A stretch of 64,000 nucleotides of DNA from UMGS755 sp045590535 (GCA_045590535.1 JAZNRE010000005.1:1-64000), one strand, 5' to 3'; positions 1 to 8,193 are shown, counted from the stretch's first letter. Made by a program: numbers and translations. The notes: a model not told the origin generated them from the sequence alone.

Positions 1-38
1 ATCCAAAATTACTCAAAGTAATTTATTTAGAGCCTGCT

Positions 39-115
39 CTGTTCAATTTTCAAGGTTCACAGCGTGCCTCTGCAGCACGGAATTATATTATAGCACCATT
101 TTTTTGCCTTGTCAA
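39..115 (-). promoter_or_regulatory. Strong leftward promoter with rRNA-type leader
   Basis: Read on the minus strand, TTGACA (110-115) is followed after exactly 17 nt by TATAAT (87-92). The DNA just upstream (116-160) is almost pure A/T, like an UP element. The leader then contains a CCTTGAAAATTGAACAG-type stretch (39-58), a sequence commonly seen just ahead of 16S rRNA genes in Firmicutes. I infer that an rRNA operon, or another highly expressed transcript, begins here and leaves the window on the left. No rRNA sequence is visible inside the window, so the target is inferred. Confidence 0.6.
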
Positions 116-212
116 CACTTTTTTGAAAGTTTTTTAAAAAAATTTTTAACTTTCTTTTATCCAATGAATTTTATATGTCATTTCATATACAATGACCAAG
201 GAAAATCGTGCT

Positions 213-1526
213 TTAACTGTGTTTTTCTTGCCCTTTATCCACAACGCTCACCCCGGCATCTCGCAGCAAGACGGTATCAATGGTTGTTTCCTCTGCAAGG
301 GGAACTGTTTTTGTTTCCGGCAGCATCCGCTTTTTCTGTTCCTGCTCGGCTTCCATTGCCTCCAGCCGTTGCGTCAGATTTGTTAATTGAATTTTAAAAC
401 CCAATATCTGTTCTTTTATTTTTTCCAGTTCTTTGCGAAAATGATTTGTCATTGGCGATGAAGATTCCACTCTCTCTTCTTCCGCTGTGCCACCATAGGC
501 CGATGCAAATTCTACCACCTCATAACCTTCTGGTTTAAATTGCAGTTCTTGTTTTTGGGGTGAGGGCACCGTTAATCCCTCATCGGCATATAAAACAATG
601 TCCTGCCCTTTTTCATATCCGTAGACATAGCGTAGCGTTCCATTTTGACAAATGCCATATTGAATCACCTTTGTCCCGCTGGGCTGCATGTAACGAATGG
701 GTTTGGACCATTTACCCTCTTCATGCATCAGATAGGATGACATGATGCTGCCACCTTCCTGCCACACAAGATACAATTTGCGATTGTCACGGCAAAAAAT
801 AGGCTCTGCATCCTGACGACAATCCAAATAGACAACGGTTGGCTCTGAATAAGCCATGTCGGTCTGTTTTTCAAAATAGACAAGATTATAAATACCCTCC
901 ACTTTTTGAAAACCGGCATATCGCACCGTTCCGTCTTTTTCGGGTAAGAAACAACAGGGCTGACATTTAGCTGAAGGATAAACCGGCATAAAACGACTAA
1001 AGGCCTTTTGGGACCAGCGATAAAGCCGCTCGCCACCTTTTCCGCTCTCGTTTTCATATAATATGGTTATATCCGTTCCCGTGTGCATGGTGACAGAATA
1101 AGGCAGCGATTCACGCTGCACTCTGTCTACCACCGTGGGGGGTCTGTCTTCACCAGTGAGGATTTGGTGAACAAGCATGTGCTTTTCCTGGTATGTAATC
1201 ACATAAAACAAATTGATAAAATTCCCAACTGCCACCATGGAAAAATACTTTTTATAGGCGGTGCCGCTTTTGTTTTCAAATAAAACGACTTTATGCCAGG
1301 TGTCCTCTTCTTGCGTGAGATATAATATGCTGCCGTTTTCTTCCTGGCACACCAAATGGATTCGGTTGCCTGCCTCTATAGCGCAAAAATCTTCACAAGC
1401 AGTTGGCAACAGCACTTCAAAGGGCAAAAAACGGGCTCCTTCTTTTTTACGCAAACAAAGACCATAAAAAGGCTTGATGAAAAAGTGCCACCACTTTTCT
1501 TGATGCAGCACAATATATTCCCGCAT
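213..1526 (-). CDS. Unrecognised 437-residue protein, propeller-like body with C-terminal coiled coil
   Basis: I do not recognise a named family. The first ~330 residues are a run of short beta-strand repeats of the kind 'x-G-x-hydrophobic-Y-hydrophobic-V' (for example KLYLVWQEGG and TLRYVYGYE), which suggests a sialidase-like beta-propeller fold. The last ~90 residues contain a charged heptad region (KELEKIKEQI...LTQRLEAMEAEQEQ), a likely coiled coil. There is no signal peptide or membrane segment. The frame is open further upstream, but the ATG at 1526 is preceded by GGGAGGGAATGTT, so I chose it. It lies downstream of the yabP-yabQ-divIC-yabR cluster, separated by a terminator, and has its own sigma-E-like promoter. 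That suggests a mother-cell sporulation role, which is inference only. Confidence 0.75.
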   Translation of the reverse strand: MREYIVLHQEKWWHFFIKPFYGLCLRKKEGARFLPFEVLLPTACEDFCAIEAGNRIHLVCQEENGSILYLTQEEDTWHKVVLFENKSGTAYKKYFSMVAVGNFINLFYVITYQEKHMLVHQILTGEDRPPTVVDRVQRESLPYSVTMHTGTDITILYENESGKGGERLYRWSQKAFSRFMPVYPSAKCQPCCFLPEKDGTVRYAGFQKVEGIYNLVYFEKQTDMAYSEPTVVYLDCRQDAEPIFCRDNRKLYLVWQEGGSIMSSYLMHEEGKWSKPIRYMQPSGTKVIQYGICQNGTLRYVYGYEKGQDIVLYADEGLTVPSPQKQELQFKPEGYEVVEFASAYGGTAEEERVESSSPMTNHFRKELEKIKEQILGFKIQLTNLTQRLEAMEAEQEQKKRMLPETKTVPLAEETTIDTVLLRDAGVSVVDKGQEKHS

Positions 1527-1549
1527 AACATTCCCTCCCCTTTCACTCC

Positions 1550-1579
1550 AGTTTATGCAGGAACTACATATAATATGAT
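1550..1579 (-). promoter_or_regulatory. Sigma-E-like promoter of the 437-residue gene
   Basis: On the minus strand, ATCATATT (1572-1579) and CATAAACT (1550-1557) are separated by 14 nt. They match the Bacillus sigma-E pattern (-35 GKCATATT, -10 CATACAMT) at nearly every position with the usual spacing. The site lies just upstream of the ribosome site for the gene ending at 213. No good sigma-A promoter is visible in the same gap. Confidence 0.5.
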
Positions 1580-1581
1580 GC

Positions 1582-1622
1582 ACAAAACAAAAAACTTCCG
1601 AAAGACAAGCTTTCAGAAGTTT
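1582..1622 (-). terminator. Rho-independent terminator after yabR
   Basis: An inverted repeat AACTTC-x-GAAAG / CTTTC-x-GAAGTT (about 1593-1622, 5-nt loop) is followed on the minus strand by a T-rich run (TTTTTTGTTTTG). It ends the leftward yabP-yabQ-divIC-yabR transcript. Confidence 0.75.
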
Positions 1623-1647
1623 TGAATGCTTATTATGAACTTTACAA

Positions 1648-2100
1648 TTAAAAAGAACTGCTGGAACGACGATAGCTTCCTGAACCACGCTTTGACTCAA
1701 GGCCTCTCTTTAAGTCCTGCATTTTCTCATCACTGGCCTGCTTGAAACGACTAATCATGTCTTCAAAGCTTGCCGGCTGTGCATCAATCTTTTTAGACCA
1801 ATCCACACGCTCTGTCCGCGGGATTTTGGGCTGGGGGGCAGGAGGATTGTTCTTTCGCTCTTCCAGCAAAGCCTGCTTGATAGACAAGCTGATTTTGCCG
1901 TTTTGGTCAATGGAAACAACCTTAACCTTAACCTCATCGTTCTCTTTCAAAAAATCACTGACATTTTTAACATAGGTCAATGCAACCTCTGAAATGTGAA
2001 CTAAGCCTGTTTTGCCATCTCCTAACGATACAAATGCGCCAAAAGGAGAAATACCCGTAACCTTTCCTGTTACGATTTGTCCCGGTTCTAAAGCCATCAT
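1648..2100 (-). CDS. yabR: S1-domain RNA-binding protein, YabR-like
   Basis: The protein has 150 residues. Residues ~1-75 form a canonical S1/OB fold (PGQIVTGKVTGISPFGAFVSL, then GLVHISEV and KVKVVSIDQNGKISLSIK), a single-stranded RNA-binding domain. The tail is charged and Ser/Arg-rich and ends SYRRSSSSF. Bacillus YabR and YugI are similar one-S1-domain proteins that associate with ribosomes; the precise role is unsettled. The gene order yabP-yabQ-divIC-yabR is the Bacillus order, which supports the name. I start at ATG 2100 (MMALEPG), where the S1 domain begins and AGAAAGG lies upstream. An upstream in-frame extension to 2193 has no conserved sequence. Confidence 0.85.
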   Translation of the reverse strand: MMALEPGQIVTGKVTGISPFGAFVSLGDGKTGLVHISEVALTYVKNVSDFLKENDEVKVKVVSIDQNGKISLSIKQALLEERKNNPPAPQPKIPRTERVDWSKKIDAQPASFEDMISRFKQASDEKMQDLKRGLESKRGSGSYRRSSSSF

Positions 2101-2202
2101 GAATGTCCGTTGCCTTTCTGCCCACAGGGTGTTTATGTATGGACCGATCTTATCCGTGGGCAAATAAGACAGGGGTAAAGCAGAAACCGCCAAAAACCTC
2201 GG

Positions 2203-2499
2203 CTACTGCTTTTTTGCATCAATAAAAACTTTTTCATCGGGCTTCATATAGCCCAGCTTTTCCCGTGCCACACGCTCAATATACTCGTCCGTCTGACTGG
2301 CCTCTTGTTGTGCCTTTAACTGTTCATGCTCAATTTGCGCTTCAGCAATTTGCTGATCCAAGGCATCATTTTCCTTTGAAAGGCGCGACAAATTAAACTG
2401 CTGTGACAGGAATAAAATGAAGATATACAGAAGCAATCCACACAGCAACCCGCGTCTGAGTAATAAACTGATATTGACTTTTCTCTTTTTCTTTTCCAT
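2203..2499 (-). CDS. divIC: Septum formation initiator family protein, DivIC/FtsB-like
   Basis: This 98-residue bitopic membrane protein has a basic N-terminus (MEKKKRKVN), one transmembrane helix (~residues 14-34), an extracytoplasmic coiled coil (SKENDALDQQIAEAQIEHEQ) and a conserved tail (YIERVAREKLGYMKPDEKVF). This is the FtsB/DivIC layout; family members link FtsL and FtsQ/DivIB in the divisome and help activate septal peptidoglycan synthesis. The start at 2499 is chosen for AGAGGAATATTG-ATG and does not overlap yabQ. An upstream in-frame start would overlap it. It is co-transcribed with yabQ and yabR. Confidence 0.9.
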   Translation of the reverse strand: MEKKKRKVNISLLLRRGLLCGLLLYIFILFLSQQFNLSRLSKENDALDQQIAEAQIEHEQLKAQQEASQTDEYIERVAREKLGYMKPDEKVFIDAKKQ

Positions 2500-2509
2500 C
2501 AATATTCCT

Positions 2510-2998
2510 CTACTGTTTCCGACTGAATGCAAGTGTCCTTTTTACACCTTCAGTCAATCTGCGAAATAACCGCCTGATAAGCTTCTTTATCGGCAAAAAA
2601 ATGATACAAGTATACCTATATACTATATTATACAGAAAACGCAGCGGTGTCAAGAGAATTTTCAAAAAAACATTAAAAATTTTTGCAAAAACTTCAAGAA
2701 TTTTATAAAACAACTTTAAAACATATTCAGAGAGGGTTAACCGGTATATAACCACCCCTAAAAAAGCCCCTAATAGCTCATAAAAACGAACAATACCACC
2801 GTTGATTGTCAGCAAGCCGAAAAACATGATAAATAAGGCTAAAATCCAAAACAAACCGTCTTGCACATGAATCATAATTGGCTCCCCTGCCGACTTTTTG
2901 CGAATAATGAAAAACAAATCATAAAGCACATGCAAAAGTGCACCGCACAAAACGGCACTTAAAAAAACAAACGCTTCTTTTGAAACAGAAAAGTCCAT
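2510..2998 (-). CDS. yabQ: Spore cortex biosynthesis protein YabQ
   Basis: This is a 162-residue integral membrane protein. About three transmembrane helices occupy residues ~8-90 (for example FVFLSAVLCGALLHVLYDL and FWILALFIMFFGLLTING), followed by amphipathic, basic segments (FAKIFNVFLKILLTPLRFLY). YabQ is a mother-cell membrane protein needed for spore cortex formation in Bacillus. Assignment rests on topology, length and the invariant position between yabP and divIC. A GGGGAGAAAAC site precedes the ATG. It follows yabP and is presumably read from the same sigma-E-like promoter. Confidence 0.85.
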   Translation of the reverse strand: MDFSVSKEAFVFLSAVLCGALLHVLYDLFFIIRKKSAGEPIMIHVQDGLFWILALFIMFFGLLTINGGIVRFYELLGAFLGVVIYRLTLSEYVLKLFYKILEVFAKIFNVFLKILLTPLRFLYNIVYRYTCIIFLPIKKLIRRLFRRLTEGVKRTLAFSRKQ

Positions 2999-3023
2999 GT
3001 TTTCTCCCCTCTAGCCCCTATGC

Positions 3024-3299
3024 TCATTTCAGCATGCGCTTAAAAAAGCCCTTGCCGCTTTTTTCTCCGTTTCGGCCTGTATACGCCAGGCTCACAATTT
3101 CACCGGTAATCACCATTTCGCCCCCGGCAACATCCAACTTTTGAATGTGAAGGTCGTAACCTTCGATAATCATGGTGTCATCCGCTGTATATAAAACAAT
3201 TTTTCCTTCGTCAAAGGTATCAACATCCTCCACTTGCGAAACGCTGAGCTTTTGCTTGTTTTCCATAATGACATTATGTGGCATTCTTTTTTCGTCCAT
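3024..3299 (-). CDS. yabP: Sporulation protein YabP
   Basis: This 91-residue protein has the conserved YabP/YqfC motifs: HNVIMENKQKLSVSQVEDVDTFDE, then GYDLHIQKLDVAGGEMVITGEI. In Bacillus, YabP is made in the mother cell under sigma-E and is linked to spore cortex assembly; YqfC is a paralogue with the same fold. The start at 3299 sits 8 nt after GGAAAGGA; the in-frame ATG at 3308 overlaps that site and is less likely. It is the first gene of the leftward yabP-yabQ-divIC-yabR unit. Confidence 0.9.
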   Translation of the reverse strand: MDEKRMPHNVIMENKQKLSVSQVEDVDTFDEGKIVLYTADDTMIIEGYDLHIQKLDVAGGEMVITGEIVSLAYTGRNGEKSGKGFFKRMLK

Positions 3300-3361
3300 T
3301 TTCGACATCCTTTCCGATTTTGGGACTTTATTTTTTACCAATAATCCCTTTATTTGTTACG

Positions 3362-3391
3362 ATTTTATGAAGAATGCACCTGCATTATGAC
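3362..3391 (-). promoter_or_regulatory. Sigma-E-like promoter of the yabP operon
   Basis: On the minus strand GTCATAAT (3384-3391) and CATAAAAT (3362-3369) are 14 nt apart. That is seven of eight matches to each sigma-E element (GKCATATT, CATACAMT). It lies about 60 nt upstream of yabP, a known sigma-E target in Bacillus, and sigE itself is encoded at 58435-59172. Confidence 0.6.
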
Positions 3392-3398
3392 TTTTTAA

Positions 3399-3427
3399 TT
3401 GACTAAAATCTATCCAAATGATACAAT
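3399..3427 (+). promoter_or_regulatory. Sigma-A promoter for the methyltransferase gene
   Basis: TTGACT (3399-3404), a 17-nt spacer and TACAAT (3422-3427), about 80 nt upstream of the ATG at 3506. It is divergent from the yabP promoter and likely drives the methyltransferase, perhaps reading into the two-component genes. Confidence 0.6.
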
Positions 3428-3505
3428 ATTAAGTAATAGAAGAAAGTTTTTACAACGAAAACAAATGACGGCATTCTCTGTCATTACAGGAAGGAAATTA
3501 TACAT

Positions 3506-4378
3506 ATGTGGTTATGCAATTCATGGAAAGAATATCAAATATTGGACTTAGCCGGCGGTGATAAGTTAGAAGAATGGAACGGGGTGCGCGTGGTGCGTCC
3601 TGACCCGCAGGTCATTTGGGAAAAGCGTTCGTTCCCAAAGCTCTGGGCATCCGCTGATGGTGTTTATCATCGCAGCCGTTCCGGTGGTGGCAGTTGGGAA
3701 TTCCGCACCTCTCTGCCCGAGCGCTGGCCTCTCTGTTTTGAACCTTTGAATCTCACCTTTCACATAAAGCCCACAGGCTTTAAGCACATGGGGCTCTTTC
3801 CGGAGCAAGGCGTGAACTGGGAGTGGATGCACAAGCTGATTAAAGATTCCGGTCGCCCCGCCCGTGTGCTGAATCTGTTTGCTTATACCGGCGGTGCTAC
3901 TTTAGCCGCAGCAGCTGCCGGAGCACAAGTGGTGCATGTTGACTCATCAAAGGGCGTTGTCACCTGGGCCAAAGAGAATCTGGCACTATCCGGCATGGCG
4001 GACCGTCCTGTTCGTTTCATTGCCGATGACGCCATTAAATTTGTGGAACGAGAAATTCGCCGTGGCAATCATTATGAAGGCATTATTATGGATCCGCCCT
4101 CTTATGGTCGCGGCCCCGGCGGTGAAGTGTTTAAGCTGGAAAAAGAGCTGCACAACCTTATTGAGCGGTGTGCACTTTTGCTCTCAGACACCCCCCTGTT
4201 TTTCTTGATTAACTCATACACCACCGGTCTTGCACCTTCGGTTCTATCGAATCTTTTGCACTTAACAGTTCAGAAAAATTGCGGTGGCAAAGTGAGTGCC
4301 GATGAAGTTGGTCTGCCGGTAGTGCAAAGCAAACTGGTGCTCCCCTGTGGCGCTTCAGGACGCTGGCAGGCAAAATGA
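3506..4378 (+). CDS. Class I SAM-dependent methyltransferase, RlmI/RlmK-like
   Basis: This 290-residue Rossmann methyltransferase contains motif I LNLFAYTGGATLAAA (~122-136), an acidic residue for the ribose after VVHVDSS, and the catalytic DPPSYGRGPGG loop (~196-206). This combination is typical of the COG1092 branch that modifies 23S rRNA, as in RlmI/RlmK. It lacks the N-terminal PUA domain of RlmI and instead has ~100 residues of unassigned sequence. The exact target base is unknown. GAAGGA lies 10 nt before the start. The response regulator gene begins 51 nt downstream, so read-through is possible. Confidence 0.8.
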   Translation: MWLCNSWKEYQILDLAGGDKLEEWNGVRVVRPDPQVIWEKRSFPKLWASADGVYHRSRSGGGSWEFRTSLPERWPLCFEPLNLTFHIKPTGFKHMGLFPEQGVNWEWMHKLIKDSGRPARVLNLFAYTGGATLAAAAAGAQVVHVDSSKGVVTWAKENLALSGMADRPVRFIADDAIKFVEREIRRGNHYEGIIMDPPSYGRGPGGEVFKLEKELHNLIERCALLLSDTPLFFLINSYTTGLAPSVLSNLLHLTVQKNCGGKVSADEVGLPVVQSKLVLPCGASGRWQAK

Positions 4379-4429
4379 TTTTTTAACACTTTGGACAAAA
4401 CACAGCACATACAGTCAGGAGGTAAAAAC

Positions 4430-5119
4430 ATGCATAATCAACGAATTTTAGTGGTTGACGACGACCGAAACATTTGCGAACTGATTCGCCTGTATCTTGA
4501 AAAAGAAGGCTTCACTGTAACTTTAGCACATGACGGCCAGGCGGCTTTAACCCTTTTTAAAGAAAGCACACCCTCGGTTGTTTTGCTGGATATTATGCTT
4601 CCGAAAATGGACGGCTTTCAGGTTTGCCGCGAAATTCGGCGCATCAGCAACATTCCCATTATTATGCTCACAGCCAAAGGGGAAACCTTTGACAAGGTGC
4701 TGGGACTTGAGCTGGGAGCGGATGACTACATGGTCAAGCCCTTTGAAAACAAAGAACTTGTTGCCCGCATTAAAGCCGTTCTGCGCCGTTATGACCCAAA
4801 AGGCGATGCGGAAAAAGAAGTGGTATACCCCAACCTTGTGATTAACCTTTCTAATTACGAATTAAAAATAAACGGAAATCAAATCGACATCCCCCCAAAA
4901 GAACTGGAGCTTTTGTATTGCCTTGCCACCAATCCCAACAAGGTGTTTACCCGGGAGCAGCTACTGGAAACCGTTTGGGGCTTTGACTATTTTGGCGATT
5001 CCAGAACTGTGGATGTCCATGTTAAACGCTTGCGTGAAAAGCTCGAGCTGGCAGGCGAAGGACAAAACTGGCAACTGAAAACTGTTTGGGGTGTCGGTTA
5101 TAAATTTGATGTAAAGTAA
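4430..5119 (+). CDS. OmpR/PhoB-family response regulator
   Basis: This 229-residue protein has an N-terminal receiver domain (ILVVDDDRNI) with phospho-acceptor Asp54 in VVLLDIMLPKMDG, the switch Lys in VKPFENKE, and a C-terminal winged helix (~130-229; KELELLYCLATNPNKVFTREQLLE, then SRTVDVHVKRLREKL). It is the partner of the kinase that starts 10 nt after its stop. ATG 4430 follows CAGGAGGTAAAAAC; an in-frame ATG at 4391 has no site. The zinc/manganese transporter lies directly downstream, so metal-dependent control of that transporter is a reasonable but untested idea. Confidence 0.93.
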   Translation: MHNQRILVVDDDRNICELIRLYLEKEGFTVTLAHDGQAALTLFKESTPSVVLLDIMLPKMDGFQVCREIRRISNIPIIMLTAKGETFDKVLGLELGADDYMVKPFENKELVARIKAVLRRYDPKGDAEKEVVYPNLVINLSNYELKINGNQIDIPPKELELLYCLATNPNKVFTREQLLETVWGFDYFGDSRTVDVHVKRLREKLELAGEGQNWQLKTVWGVGYKFDVK

Positions 5120-5129
5120 GGGATGAACA

Positions 5130-6548
5130 TTGGCTAAAAAAAGTATTTTTTCCCACTTGTTTTTCATGACCATGCTGGTTATTTTGTTCAGCTTTTTGGT
5201 GATGGGCATTTTAATGTATGGTCTGTTGGGAAACTATTTAACCAATCAAAAAGAAAACGATTTAATCTTTGTGGCTGAAAACATGGCGGAATTTACCGTT
5301 AAAATGGCAATTCATAACCCGAATTATACCAAGGAAAACTACCAAATAAATTTAGACGCCTTAAGTCAGACCACAGAAACAATGATTGCTGTTGTGAGTA
5401 CAAGAGGCGATGTGGTTGCCACCAGCAAAAATCACGGCAACATAACTTTAAACCGAGAGTATTATGAAGATGTCATGAAGGGCAAACGGGTTCGTTTTTT
5501 AGGCACTTTAGGTGATATTTTCAGCGCCCCGACTCTAACGGTGGGCATTCCCATTCATTATGATGAAAACAACATCATAGGTGGTGTTTTCGTCAGTCTA
5601 CCCATTCCTGAAATCCATCAGCTCAGAACCGGTGTTTTTCGCATTTTGTTGTTGCCGATTCTGCTGGTTTTGTTGGTGGCATTGGTGGTGATTTATGCCA
5701 TGTCCCTGCGCATCACTAAACCAATCAAGGCATTAAATCGGGCGGCAAAAGCCATTGCAGACGGTCATTTGGAACAGCGGGTTTCTTTGTGTGAAACCAA
5801 TGAAATTGGCGAGCTGGGTGAATCGTTTAATAAAATGGCCGACTCACTGCAGCAAATTGAAAATATGCGTAGCAGCTTCGTTGCCAATATTTCTCACGAT
5901 TTGCGCACGCCCATGACCACCATAACCGGCTTTGTGCAGGGCATTTTAGACGGAACCATTCCTCCTGAAAAACAAAATCAATATCTCACCATTGTGCTGG
6001 ATGAAACCAAGCGTCTTTCCCGTTTGGTCACAGACCTTTTGGATATTTCAAAATTAGAACAGGGCAGTTTCCCCCTTGAAATGCGGGAATTCGATATGAA
6101 CGAAACCATTCGTCTTTCCATTATTAAACTGGAAAAACGGATTGAGGAGAAAAACATTCGTTTAACTGTTAATTTTCAAACCGACTGTCTACGGGTTGTA
6201 GCGGATAGAGACAGCATTCAGCGTGTTTTAACCAATTTAATGGATAACGCCATAAAATTCACAGATGAAGGCGGATTTATTGACATCCGCACCGGCTTAA
6301 CCGACCGTAACAAAGCTTTTATCTCCATCCAAAATTCCGGCATTGGAATCGAGGAGCAAGACTTAAAACACATTTTTGACCGTTTTTATAAGTCTGATAA
6401 ATCCCGTAGTCTTGACAAAAGCGGAACCGGGCTGGGGCTTTACATTGTGAAGAACATCATTAAAAGTCACAGTGAAACCATTTGGGCTGAGAGCATACCA
6501 AATGAATTTACACGCTTTAACTTTACCCTTGCTCCTGCGAAAAAATAA
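5130..6548 (+). CDS. Membrane sensor histidine kinase
   Basis: This 472-residue kinase has TM1 (~10-32), an extracytoplasmic sensor (~33-165, dCache/PhoR-like size), TM2 (~167-190), HAMP (~190-240), a HisKA domain with phospho-acceptor His256 in SFVANISHDLRTP, and an HATPase domain with an N-box (DNAIKFTDEGG) and G-box (GTGLGLYIVK). The start is TTG (5130), preceded by AAGGGA at good spacing; no ATG fits. It phosphorylates the adjacent OmpR-type regulator. The ligand cannot be read from the sequence. The metal transporter begins 12 nt after the stop, which suggests one transcript. Confidence 0.92.
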   Translation: MAKKSIFSHLFFMTMLVILFSFLVMGILMYGLLGNYLTNQKENDLIFVAENMAEFTVKMAIHNPNYTKENYQINLDALSQTTETMIAVVSTRGDVVATSKNHGNITLNREYYEDVMKGKRVRFLGTLGDIFSAPTLTVGIPIHYDENNIIGGVFVSLPIPEIHQLRTGVFRILLLPILLVLLVALVVIYAMSLRITKPIKALNRAAKAIADGHLEQRVSLCETNEIGELGESFNKMADSLQQIENMRSSFVANISHDLRTPMTTITGFVQGILDGTIPPEKQNQYLTIVLDETKRLSRLVTDLLDISKLEQGSFPLEMREFDMNETIRLSIIKLEKRIEEKNIRLTVNFQTDCLRVVADRDSIQRVLTNLMDNAIKFTDEGGFIDIRTGLTDRNKAFISIQNSGIGIEEQDLKHIFDRFYKSDKSRSLDKSGTGLGLYIVKNIIKSHSETIWAESIPNEFTRFNFTLAPAKK

Positions 6549-6560
6549 TGGAGGTTACAG

Positions 6561-7484
6561 ATGTTAAAACGCTTTATTACTTTACTTTTGTGTCTTTCTA
6601 TGCTGACAGGCTGTTCGTCGGCTGGCGTCCAACCGGTAAAAAAAGACAAGCTGCAAATCGTGGCAACCCTGTTTCCTCAATATGATTTTGCGAAAACAAT
6701 TGCCGGCGATTTAGCCGATGTAACCCTGCTTTTGTCTCCTGGAGCCGAAAGTCACTCTTTTGAGCCCACCCCGGCGGACATTATCGCCATCAACCAAGCC
6801 GATGTGTTTATCTACACCGGTGAGGCTATGGAGGCGTGGGTCTCCCCTATTTTAGAATCTTTAGAAGGCGACCCGGTTTGTGTCGACATTTCGGCCAATC
6901 TTTTTCTCCACGACACTGTGCACGAAACGGTCCAGGATGAGGCAAATCACCGCCACAATGTGGACCCTCATATTTTTACAAACCCCGTGTTTGCTATGAA
7001 AATGGCAAATACCATTTCGGGTGCTCTGTGCAAGGTTGACCCTGATAACTATGCTATTTATGAAATGAATGCAACCCACTTGCATCAATCTCTTGCTGCT
7101 TTAGATCAAAGCTTTCGTTCTGTTGTGCAAAACGGAAAACGAAACAAAATCATTTTTGGCGGGCGCTTTGCCTTTTCTTATTTCACAGAGGAATATGGCC
7201 TGTCTCACGATGCAGCACTCCTCTCCTGCTCTTCCGATGCCGAACCAGCCGCAGCCGACATTGCTCGGTTAATCGAAACCATTAAGGCAGAAGAAATCCC
7301 AGTTGTGTATTACGAAGAGCTCTCTGACCCCAAAACCGCTCGCTTAATTTGTGAAGAAACAGGTGCCAAACCACTGCTTTTACACTCTTGTCACAACATT
7401 TCTAAAGAGGAGCTGTTGCAGGGCGCAACCTATCTTTCACTAATGCAAATGAATGCAGAGCATCTTAAGGAAGGACTGAATTAA
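6561..7484 (+). CDS. Metal ABC transporter solute-binding lipoprotein, ZnuA/TroA-like
   Basis: This 307-residue cluster A-I binding protein has a lipoprotein signal with the lipobox LTGC (Cys18). Metal ligands seen are the His in PGAESHSFEPTPAD and the His in NVDPHIFTNP. The third family ligand is normally His in an HDAFxY motif; here the segment reads GGRFAFSY, so Arg replaces it. The fourth acidic ligand is probably in the YYEELSDPKTA region. The stretch between the two N-terminal His ligands is His-containing (HRHNVDPH) but short. It probably delivers Zn(II) or Mn(II) to the ZnuCB-like ATPase and permease that follow 1 nt downstream. Confidence 0.88.
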   Translation: MLKRFITLLLCLSMLTGCSSAGVQPVKKDKLQIVATLFPQYDFAKTIAGDLADVTLLLSPGAESHSFEPTPADIIAINQADVFIYTGEAMEAWVSPILESLEGDPVCVDISANLFLHDTVHETVQDEANHRHNVDPHIFTNPVFAMKMANTISGALCKVDPDNYAIYEMNATHLHQSLAALDQSFRSVVQNGKRNKIIFGGRFAFSYFTEEYGLSHDAALLSCSSDAEPAAADIARLIETIKAEEIPVVYYEELSDPKTARLICEETGAKPLLLHSCHNISKEELLQGATYLSLMQMNAEHLKEGLN

Positions 7485-7485
7485 C

Positions 7486-8193
7486 ATGAGTTTACTGCAC
7501 TGTGAAGATTTGTGCATGCATTATGATAGCATTAACGCCGTTTGCCATGTGGAGTTTACCGTTGACGAAGGGGACTACCTTTGTGTTGTAGGTGAAAATG
7601 GTTCCGGCAAAAGCACCTTGATGAAGGGGCTGCTTGGCCTATTGCCTCCCAGCCACGGCCGTGTTTCTTTTATAGGCTTAAAGCAGAACGAGATCGGCTA
7701 TCTGCCCCAGCAGACACAAGTGCAAAAAGATTTTCCCGCTTCGGTTTATGAGGTGACCTTGTCCGGCTGTCGCAGCCGTCGGGCACTTCGTCCTTTTTAC
7801 ACAAAAAAGGAGCATGACCGGGCTGACGAGATGCTGACCCTATTAAACATTGCCCACTTAAAAAAGCGTTCCTACCGTGAGCTTTCCGGTGGACAGCAAC
7901 AACGGGTTTTGCTGGCCCGTGCCCTTTGTGCCACAGAAAAACTGCTTCTATTAGATGAGCCGGCTGCCGGTCTTGACCCCACCGCCACGGCGGAGCTCTA
8001 TCAGATTATTAAGGATTTAAACGAAAACCGTAATGTCACCGTGATTATGGTTTCTCACGATATTAAAAACGCCGTGGAATATGGTTCAAAAATTTTACAC
8101 ATGGCAACCCATGTACAGTTTTTTGGCACAACGGAAGACTATATGAAAACCGAAGCCTATGCCCACATGATAGGGGGTGGCAAGCGTGATTGA
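7486..8193 (+). CDS. znuC: Metal ABC transporter ATPase, ZnuC-like
   Basis: This 235-residue ATPase shows Walker A GENGSGKST (~37-45), a Q-loop (GYLPQQ), the signature LSGGQQQR (~136), Walker B LLLLDEPAAGLDP and the H-loop His in MVSHD. It belongs to the ZnuC/MntB branch of ABC importers, by similarity and by operon context with binding protein and permease. It starts with ATG 2 nt after znuA, and its last 8 nt overlap the permease start, which points to translational coupling. Confidence 0.93.
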   Translation: MSLLHCEDLCMHYDSINAVCHVEFTVDEGDYLCVVGENGSGKSTLMKGLLGLLPPSHGRVSFIGLKQNEIGYLPQQTQVQKDFPASVYEVTLSGCRSRRALRPFYTKKEHDRADEMLTLLNIAHLKKRSYRELSGGQQQRVLLARALCATEKLLLLDEPAAGLDPTATAELYQIIKDLNENRNVTVIMVSHDIKNAVEYGSKILHMATHVQFFGTTEDYMKTEAYAHMIGGGKRD

